Positions 1 through 6,395 of a DNA stretch of 7,531 nt are shown here, piece after piece. Source of the stretch: Pseudomonadota bacterium (GTDB taxonomy: Bacteria > Pseudomonadota > Alphaproteobacteria > Rickettsiales > SXRF01). Every line of letters begins with the position of its first letter. Within the stretch, counting starts at the first letter, position 1. The position numbers were made by a program, and so were the translations under genes. The stretch lies in contig JAGWLJ010000058.1 of assembly GCA_028873275.1 (NCBI GenBank), positions 1-7,531 on the forward strand, written 5' to 3'. The notes below the pieces were generated by a model. The model saw only the letters and a program-made list of their open reading frames with translations. It was not told where the DNA came from and ran no database searches.

Positions 1-861
<861 letters not shown>

Positions 862-865
862 CGGT

Positions 866-1534
866 ATGATCGAGACGCATTTGAATCTGTTTGATGCCAT
901 CGTGATCGGATTGATGGTACTGTCCTGTGTGTTTGCCTTCTTCCGCGGCTTTGTGCGCGAAATACTGTCGCTGGGAGCGTGGATCGGCGCCGGCATCGTC
1001 ACCGTTTATTATTTTCCGTCGGTCGCCGTGCGGCTGCAGCCTTATTTCCGCACGCCTACCGTCGCCGCCGGGGTAGCTACGCTCGCGGTTTATGTCGCCG
1101 CGCTGATCATCTTTTCGTTGTTCAACATGCTGATCCTCAAATTCCTCAAGGAAGGCAGCGATGTCGGCCTGCTCGATAATATGCTGGGGCTGCTGTTCGG
1201 CGCCTTCCGCGGCGCGCTGATTATTTCGCTGGGCTACTTCCTGCTCACCATTGCACTGCCCGAAAAGGAGTATCCCGCCTGGCTTAAAACTTCAGTGACG
1301 CGGCCTTATGTCGAGCAGGGGGCCGTCGTGCTGGCGCGCGTGGCGCCGCATTACCTGCGCGAGATTTCCTCGTTGGAGCGCAGGGCAGTTGATGAAGCCA
1401 GGGATAACGGGCTGCGCCAGAACGCGCCGGATAATGCCGTGGAGGATACCGCCGCGCATGAGGACGCCGGTTACAGTCACAACAGCGAGCAGCAGCTGAA
1501 CCGCCTGCTTGACGCCACTGCGCCCAGCCGATGA
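866..1534 (+). CDS. cvpA: CvpA family inner-membrane protein
   Basis: CvpA was named for a colicin V production phenotype in E. coli and is often next to purF; its molecular activity is not settled. The 222-residue product has four hydrophobic segments at roughly residues 8-26, 35-52, 66-92 and 104-130. The family motif RGFVRE is at residues 27-32, followed by ILSLGAWI. A hydrophilic tail from about residue 150 ends in EQQLNRLLD, like the short C-terminal motif I recall from alphaproteobacterial CvpA proteins. The start is well defined: an in-frame TAA at 851-853 leaves ATG 866 as the only sensible choice. The ribosome binding site is weak (AGCGG near 860-864). The TGA stop overlaps the purF ATG as ATGA (1531-1534), the usual arrangement for translational coupling. 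Confidence 0.93.
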   Translation: MIETHLNLFDAIVIGLMVLSCVFAFFRGFVREILSLGAWIGAGIVTVYYFPSVAVRLQPYFRTPTVAAGVATLAVYVAALIIFSLFNMLILKFLKEGSDVGLLDNMLGLLFGAFRGALIISLGYFLLTIALPEKEYPAWLKTSVTRPYVEQGAVVLARVAPHYLREISSLERRAVDEARDNGLRQNAPDNAVEDTAAHEDAGYSHNSEQQLNRLLDATAPSR

Positions 1535-2982
1535 CGATGCATTCCACCCATCCTTTCGATGATGCGTTCCATGAAGAATGCGGCGTATTCGGCATCTTCG
1601 GCCATTCCGAGGCCAGCGCTCACGTGGCGCTGGGGCTGCATGCCCTGCAGCATCGCGGCCAGGAGGCGGCGGGTATCGTCAGTTTCGATGGCCAGCATTT
1701 TTATACGCACCGCGCATTAGGGCTGGTCGGAGATAATTTCAATTCGGCCGAGGTGATCGGCAAGCTCAGGGGGCATATCGCCGTCGGCCATAACCGTTAC
1801 TCCACCACCGGCGACACGCTGCTGCGCAATGTGCAGCCGCTCTATGGTGATTTTTCCTTCGGCGGCATGGCGGTAGCCCATAACGGCAATCTCACCAACG
1901 CCATGACGCTGAGAAAGCAGCTGATCGATATCGGCTGCCTGTTCCAGTCCACCTCGGACACCGAGGTGATCATCCATCTGATTGCGCTCTCCAAGCAGAG
2001 CTCGGTAGAGGATAGGCTGTTCGACGCGCTCCTGCGCATCGAGGGCGCCTATTCGCTGGTGGTGATGAGCAACGACATGCTGATCGGCGTGCGCGACCCG
2101 CTGGGTGTCAGGCCGCTGGTGATGGGCAGGCTTGGCGATGCAACCATTCTTGCCTCGGAAACCTGCGCGCTCGATATCGTCGGCGCTGAATATGTACGCG
2201 ACGTCGAGCCGGGCGAGATCGTCATCGTCACGTCCGAAGGCATTCGTTCGCTGAAACCCTTTCCCCGGGCGCAGAAGCGCTTCTGTATTTTCGAGTATGT
2301 GTATTTTTCGCGGCCGGACTCGGTCAGCGAAGGTTATAATGTGTACGAGGTGCGCGAGCGCATCGGCATGCAGCTGGCCCGCGAAGCGCCGGTGGCGGCT
2401 GACGTCGTGGTGCCTGTGCCGGACTCGGGCATTCCCGGCGCGCTGGGCTACGCCCGCGAATCCAAAATCCCCTTCGAGCTGGGGATTATCCGCAACCATT
2501 ACGTCGGCCGCACCTTCATCGAACCGTCCGATCATGTGCGCCATCTCGGCGTCAAACTCAAGCATAACGGCAACCGCGCCGTGCTGGAAAACAAGCGGGT
2601 GATTCTGGTGGATGACTCGATCGTGCGCGGCACCACCTCGAAGAAGATCGTCAATATGGTGCGCGAGGCGGGGGCTAAGGAAGTGCATATGCGCATCGCC
2701 AGCCCGCCCACCACGCATTCCTGCTTCTACGGCGTCGACACGCCGACGCGCGACCAGTTGCTTGCCGCCCGCCATGACGTGGCCACCATGGCCTCGCTGA
2801 TCGGCGTTGACAGCCTGGCTTTTATATCGCTCGACGGCATGTACCGCGCCGTGAACGGCATGAGCCGCAACAACGCCGCCCCGCAATTCTGCGATGCCTG
2901 CTTCTCCGGCGATTACCCCATTCCGCTGACCGACTGCGAGAATGCCACCAGCAAGCAGAAGGATCTGTTTTCGGAGGTGTGA
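1531..2982 (+). CDS. purF: Amidophosphoribosyltransferase, [4Fe-4S] type
   Basis: PurF makes 5-phosphoribosylamine from PRPP and glutamine, the committed step of de novo purine synthesis in the cytoplasm. The 483-residue protein is full length. The N-terminal Ntn glutaminase domain has nucleophile Cys17 in HEECGVFGI, so a 16-residue propeptide must be removed, as in the Bacillus type. It also has Arg89 (HNRYSTTG), Asn118-Gly119 (AHNGN) and Asp143 (TSDTEV). The phosphoribosyltransferase domain carries the PRPP loop VILVDDSIVRGTTS (357-370). Cys252, Cys398, Cys454 and Cys457 align with the four iron-sulfur ligands of Bacillus subtilis PurF, so an oxygen-sensitive cluster is expected; E. coli PurF lacks it. 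ATG 1531 overlaps the cvpA stop; no Shine-Dalgarno is visible, and ATG 1537 is a possible alternative. Expected regulation is feedback inhibition by purine nucleotides (family knowledge). Confidence 0.98.
   Translation: MTMHSTHPFDDAFHEECGVFGIFGHSEASAHVALGLHALQHRGQEAAGIVSFDGQHFYTHRALGLVGDNFNSAEVIGKLRGHIAVGHNRYSTTGDTLLRNVQPLYGDFSFGGMAVAHNGNLTNAMTLRKQLIDIGCLFQSTSDTEVIIHLIALSKQSSVEDRLFDALLRIEGAYSLVVMSNDMLIGVRDPLGVRPLVMGRLGDATILASETCALDIVGAEYVRDVEPGEIVIVTSEGIRSLKPFPRAQKRFCIFEYVYFSRPDSVSEGYNVYEVRERIGMQLAREAPVAADVVVPVPDSGIPGALGYARESKIPFELGIIRNHYVGRTFIEPSDHVRHLGVKLKHNGNRAVLENKRVILVDDSIVRGTTSKKIVNMVREAGAKEVHMRIASPPTTHSCFYGVDTPTRDQLLAARHDVATMASLIGVDSLAFISLDGMYRAVNGMSRNNAAPQFCDACFSGDYPIPLTDCENATSKQKDLFSEV
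2973..2977 (+). promoter_or_regulatory. Ribosome binding site GGAGG that decides the SDR start
   Basis: GGAGG lies in the last purF codons, 10 nt before ATG 2988. A GTG at 2979 in the same frame would make a 4-nt GTGA overlap with the purF stop, but it is only 1 nt from this GGAGG and would add residues before the usual SDR beginning. ATG 2988 is therefore preferred. It is the clearest Shine-Dalgarno sequence among the junctions of this cluster. Confidence 0.6.
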
Positions 2983-2987
2983 AGAGG

Positions 2988-3689
2988 ATGAAAGACCGTC
3001 TCGCCCTCATTACCGGTGCTTCGCGCGGCATTGGTGCGGCAGTGGCGAAGCGGTTTGCCAGAGAGGGCGCGCATTGCATTCTCGCCGCGCGTGATGTCAA
3101 AGGCCTGGAGGAAACCGATGACGCCATCCGTTCCATAGGCGCAGCGGCGACGCTGGTTCCGCTCGATCTGCGCGATCCTTCTAAAATCGAGAATCTGGCC
3201 GAGCAGGTGGCGCAGCGTTTCGGCCGGCTGGATATCCTGGTGGGCAATGCCGGTATGCTGGGCGAGCTGACGCCGCTGCCGCATCTTGATCCTGCCCTAT
3301 GGAACGAGGTGATGACGGTCAACCTCACTGCCAATTTTTATCTGATCCGCTGCTTCGACGTGCTGCTCAAACGCTCCGACGCCGGGCGGGCGATGTTCGT
3401 GACTTCCGGCGTGACGCAGGGCGCACTGGCCTATTATGGCGCTTATGCCGCCAGCAAGGCAGCGCTCGAAATGATGGTGAATATTTACGCTGCCGAAAAC
3501 CGCCAGGCCTATCCGCATCTGAAGATCAACCTGATCGATCCCGGCGAAGTGCGTACCCAGATGCACGCGCAGGCGCTGCCCGGCCTCGATCCCATGCAGT
3601 TCCCCGCGCCGGAGGAAATTACCGATGTCTTTGTCCGCCTGGCCAGTGTAGATTGCAGGGAGACGGGAAAAAAATTCCACGCGGGGTAG
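2988..3689 (+). CDS. YciK-like short-chain dehydrogenase/reductase (SDR)
   Basis: A classical SDR, an NAD(P)-dependent oxidoreductase of unknown substrate, 233 residues when started at ATG 2988. The Rossmann motif TGASRGIG is at residues 9-16. A GNAG version of the NNAG motif is at 86-89, and the catalytic residues are Asn112, Ser140, Tyr153 and Lys157 (YAASK). It should be active, since no key residue is missing. The stretches GNAGMLGELTPL and KSDAG/RSDAG-like, plus the late ALPGLDPM segment, resemble E. coli YciK and the SDR that, from memory, follows purF in many alphaproteobacteria. That conserved position hints at a link to purine or envelope metabolism, but the sequence does not show which. 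It starts 5 nt after purF and ends 3 nt before the EI24 gene. Near its 3' end, A_AAA_AAA (3668-3674) has the form of a slippery heptamer. Confidence 0.9.
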   Translation: MKDRLALITGASRGIGAAVAKRFAREGAHCILAARDVKGLEETDDAIRSIGAAATLVPLDLRDPSKIENLAEQVAQRFGRLDILVGNAGMLGELTPLPHLDPALWNEVMTVNLTANFYLIRCFDVLLKRSDAGRAMFVTSGVTQGALAYYGAYAASKAALEMMVNIYAAENRQAYPHLKINLIDPGEVRTQMHAQALPGLDPMQFPAPEEITDVFVRLASVDCRETGKKFHAG

Positions 3690-3692
3690 ACT

Positions 3693-4352
3693 ATGGAATC
3701 GCTGATCGTTTCCTCCTTCCGCGCCATCGGCTCGCTGTTCGCGCCGGGGATGCTCGGCGTGTTCATCAAATGCGTACTGGTGACGGTGGCGGCGCTGATC
3801 GGCTTCGTGGTGTTCGCTGGCGCATTCTTCACCTGGATGGGGGGGCATATGCACGGCGAAACAGCATCGCTCCTGCCCTGGGTGGGAAGCATCGGCTCGG
3901 CGGCGATCGCCTGGCTGCTTTTTCCCGGCATCATGCCGGTGATCGCCAGTTTTTTCGACGAGCGCATCGCCGCGCTGATCGAAAGCCGCGACTATCCCGG
4001 CAGCGCATCACATGAGCCGGCCTTCTGGCCGGAGCTGCTGCACGACATGCGCTTCTCGGCGCTGACCATTCTGCTGAATATCATCGTCTTGCCGCTCTAT
4101 CTCTTTCCCGTCCTCTTTCCCTTCGTGTTTTATGGCCTCAACGGCTATTTGCTCGGCCGAGAATTTTTCGTCATGGCCGCCAAGCGGCATATGCCGGTCG
4201 GAGAAGCGGAAGCGCTGCGCCGCCGCCATGGCCGCAGCGTGCTGATCGCCGGTATTCTCCTTGCCCTGCTGGCGACAGTTCCTGTCGTCAATCTCTTCGC
4301 GCCGTTCTGGGGGATTGCCGTGATGGTGCACCTGTACCATCGGCTGCGCTGA
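3693..4352 (+). CDS. EI24 domain (CysZ-related) integral membrane protein
   Basis: A 219-residue polytopic inner-membrane protein. Hydrophobic stretches lie at about residues 18-47, 62-88, 120-150 and 182-213; some are long enough to form hairpins or paired helices. The best family evidence is the segment NGYLLGREFFVMAAKRHM (150-167), then a basic, charged linker (RRRHGR) and a last hydrophobic block containing VPVVNLFAPFWG. This pattern matches the EI24/CysZ family. CysZ is a sulfate permease in E. coli, but nothing nearby concerns sulfur assimilation, so I do not assign sulfate transport. GGGG (3683-3686) is a modest Shine-Dalgarno 6 nt before the ATG. The gene is three bases from both neighbours and in the same reading frame as both; its TGA is followed by one codon and then the comEC ATG. 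The role is unknown. Confidence 0.8.
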   Translation: MESLIVSSFRAIGSLFAPGMLGVFIKCVLVTVAALIGFVVFAGAFFTWMGGHMHGETASLLPWVGSIGSAAIAWLLFPGIMPVIASFFDERIAALIESRDYPGSASHEPAFWPELLHDMRFSALTILLNIIVLPLYLFPVLFPFVFYGLNGYLLGREFFVMAAKRHMPVGEAEALRRRHGRSVLIAGILLALLATVPVVNLFAPFWGIAVMVHLYHRLR

Positions 4353-4355
4353 CGC

Positions 4356-6395
4356 ATGCCCGCCCGCCTGGCCGCGCTGCTTGCCGCTGAGCGCGGGCGA
4401 CTGATGCTGTGGTCGCCGGTGGGGCTGATGATCGGCATCACCATTTATTTCCAGCTCGCAAATGAGCCGCCGGCGTGGACGGGCGCGGCGCTTCTCATGC
4501 CGGCTGTTTTGCTGTTGTTGTTGGCGCGGCGGCATTGGCTTCGCTTCCTGTTATGGCCGCTGATGCTGGCGGCGCTGGGTTTTTCCGTTGCACAGCTTAG
4601 AGCGCATTACGTGGCCACGCCGCTGCTGGCGGAGGAATTGCCGTTTCGCACGGTTGAAGGCACCATCGACGAGATCGACCCGGTGGAGGAGCGCATCAAG
4701 CTGGTGCTGTCGCAGCCGGTGATCGAGGACCTGCCGCCGGAAGCCACGCCCAGGCGCATCCGTGTCAGCTTCCGCGACGACGGCGAAAGCTGGCGTATCG
4801 GCGACCGCGTACGCATGCAGACGACGCTCTATCCGCTGCCGCATCCGGTGATGCCCGGAAGCTATGATTTCGCGCGGCATTTCTATTTCCGCTCCATCGG
4901 CGGCAATGGTTTCGCCGTGCGCCCGCCGGAAGTGATTGCGCCGCGTACAGAGCTTGGACTCAAAGATAGCCTGAACGACCTGCGTCATGCCATCGGCGAG
5001 GACATGCGTGCGCATATGCCCGGCGCGGTGGGAACGGTGGCTGGCGCCATGACAGTGGGCGAAACCGGGCCGATCCCCGAGGATATCAAGAATACGCTGC
5101 GTGACGCCGGGCTTGCCCATATGCTGGCCATCGCCGGGTTGCATCTTGGCATTGTGGCCGCCATCGTGTTTTTCACCGCCCGCCTGCTGCTGACGCTCTA
5201 CCCGCCGCTGGCGCTGCGCATCAACGCCAAGAAAATCGCCGCCGTGCTGGCGCTTTTGAGCGCGGGAATATACCTGTCGCTGGCCGGGTTTCCCATCCCG
5301 GCGCAGCGCGCGTTCATCAAGGTGGCGTTCCTGTTCATGGCCGTGCTGCTCGACCGGCGCGGCATCACCCTGCGCACCCTGTCGCTGGCGGCGGCGTTCA
5401 TCCTGCTGGTGTTTCCTGAAGCTATGCTGGGCGCCAGCTTTCAGCTGTCTTTCGCGGCGACGCTGGCCATCGTGGCGTTCTACGAGCGCTTCTCCCATCT
5501 GCGCGGCTCGCGGCAGTCGTGGGGTGGCCGCGTGCTGCACGAGGCGCTGGGCATCACATTTACTTCGCTGGTGGCGACGCTGGCCACGATGCCGTTCATT
5601 CTCTACAATTTTAACCGCTTCGCCGCCTTCGGGGTGATCGCCAACATGATAGTCATCCCGCTGGCGACGTTTATCATCATGCCGGGAATGGTGCTATCGC
5701 TTCTGCTCATGCCGCTGGGATGGCAGGCCATAGGCTACGCGCCGCTTTCCTTCGGTACCTCCCTCATGATTGGCATGGCAGGCTGGGTGACGAACCTGCC
5801 TTATGCGTCCCTGCGCCTGCCGGCGCCGAACGATGCCGGGCTGGCCCTTTCGGCCTTCGGCCTGCTGTGGCTGTGCCTGATGCGATCGCGCTGGCGCCTG
5901 GCCGGCATTCCGCTGGCTGCGCTCGGCGTGGCGACGATGGCGCTGCACGTGCCGCCGGACATGTTGATCAGCTATGACGGGCGGCAGGTGATGGCGCGGC
6001 TTCCGGACGGGCATTACACCATGCTCAAAGGCTCCGGCCGCTCCTTCACGGCGCAGGCCTGGCTACGCTCGGAAGAGCAGGACGAGCTCGTGCCGCTCAG
6101 GGAAACCGACCTGGATTGCGATAAGGAATTATGCCATTACGGGCAGGATGGGCGCGTGCTGCTGGTGCGCAAGCCGCAGGATGACGAGGCGCTGACTGCC
6201 GCCTGCACAGGGAAATCCGATCTGCTGATCGCCTGGCGATATGTGCATACGGCGGATTGCCCCGGCCCGGCGCAGCTCATTGACCGCGATGCGCTGGAGC
6301 GCCACGGCGCGCATGCGCTGTGGTTACAAAAAAGCGGGATTCGCCTGCTGACCACTTTTGACAGACCGGGAACCCGGCTGTGGAATCCTAGGTGA
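4356..6395 (+). CDS. comEC: ComEC/Rec2 family DNA-uptake channel protein
   Basis: ComEC forms the inner-membrane channel through which single-stranded DNA enters during natural transformation. This 679-residue protein has N-terminal hydrophobic segments (about 17-85). A DUF4131/OB-like region follows (about 95-195), with EGTIDEIDP, RIRVSF and WRIGDRVRM. The Competence domain (about 225-530) has the signature HMLAIAGLHLGI (255-266) and FPIPAQRAFI (312-321), then many membrane helices. The last 145 residues correspond in position to the metallo-beta-lactamase-like domain of Bacillus ComEC, but no HxHxDH metal motif is present. They contain Cys588, Cys593, Cys617 and Cys635 and the end GAHALWL...RPGTRLW, resembling what I recall of alphaproteobacterial ComEC. 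There is no visible Shine-Dalgarno before ATG 4356; coupling to the TGA at 4350-4352 is likely. The 3' end overlaps cca by 8 nt. Actual competence of the organism is not shown. Confidence 0.93.
   Translation: MPARLAALLAAERGRLMLWSPVGLMIGITIYFQLANEPPAWTGAALLMPAVLLLLLARRHWLRFLLWPLMLAALGFSVAQLRAHYVATPLLAEELPFRTVEGTIDEIDPVEERIKLVLSQPVIEDLPPEATPRRIRVSFRDDGESWRIGDRVRMQTTLYPLPHPVMPGSYDFARHFYFRSIGGNGFAVRPPEVIAPRTELGLKDSLNDLRHAIGEDMRAHMPGAVGTVAGAMTVGETGPIPEDIKNTLRDAGLAHMLAIAGLHLGIVAAIVFFTARLLLTLYPPLALRINAKKIAAVLALLSAGIYLSLAGFPIPAQRAFIKVAFLFMAVLLDRRGITLRTLSLAAAFILLVFPEAMLGASFQLSFAATLAIVAFYERFSHLRGSRQSWGGRVLHEALGITFTSLVATLATMPFILYNFNRFAAFGVIANMIVIPLATFIIMPGMVLSLLLMPLGWQAIGYAPLSFGTSLMIGMAGWVTNLPYASLRLPAPNDAGLALSAFGLLWLCLMRSRWRLAGIPLAALGVATMALHVPPDMLISYDGRQVMARLPDGHYTMLKGSGRSFTAQAWLRSEEQDELVPLRETDLDCDKELCHYGQDGRVLLVRKPQDDEALTAACTGKSDLLIAWRYVHTADCPGPAQLIDRDALERHGAHALWLQKSGIRLLTTFDRPGTRLWNPR
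6328..6346 (-). terminator. Weak candidate terminator for cca, inside comEC
   Basis: Read on the minus strand, about 40 nt past the cca stop, AGGCG (6346-6342) can pair with CGCTT (6336-6332) around a 5-nt loop, followed by a run of six T in total (6333-6328). The stem has only five pairs, one of them G-U, and part of the T run is used in the stem. It is the only T run of this length seen close downstream of cca, which is the sole reason to list it. Confidence 0.2.

Noticed and set aside
1717..2886. 389-codon open frame on the minus strand, antisense to purF
   Set aside because: Its product is rich in His, Arg, Ala and Gln without any recognisable motif, and purF on the other strand is unmistakable; long antisense open frames are common opposite GC-rich genes.
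3299..4015. 238-codon + strand frame spanning the SDR-EI24 junction
   Set aside because: It is out of frame with two genes that have good family motifs, is strongly Arg-rich and resembles nothing I know.
4017..4032. Perfect hairpin, CCGGCC and GGCCGG around TTCT
   Set aside because: It lies in the middle of the EI24 gene with no T tract after it; short GC palindromes of this kind occur by chance in such DNA.
4350..4352. TGA read as tryptophan, fusing EI24 and ComEC
   Set aside because: cvpA, purF and comEC also end in TGA at sensible positions and TGG encodes tryptophan throughout, so the standard bacterial code holds.
3693..4352. Calling the EI24 gene cysZ (sulfate transporter)
   Set aside because: Family similarity alone does not show the substrate, and no sulfur-assimilation gene is nearby.
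4551..5540. 329-codon open frame on the minus strand, antisense to comEC
   Set aside because: Composition is dominated by Gln, Arg, His and Ala in the manner of a shadow frame, with no domain signature, and it lies wholly within the clear comEC coding region.
6366..6377. CCGGGAACCCGG inverted repeat near the end of comEC as a terminator
   Set aside because: The stem is only 4-5 bp with a tiny loop and neither strand has a T run directly after it.
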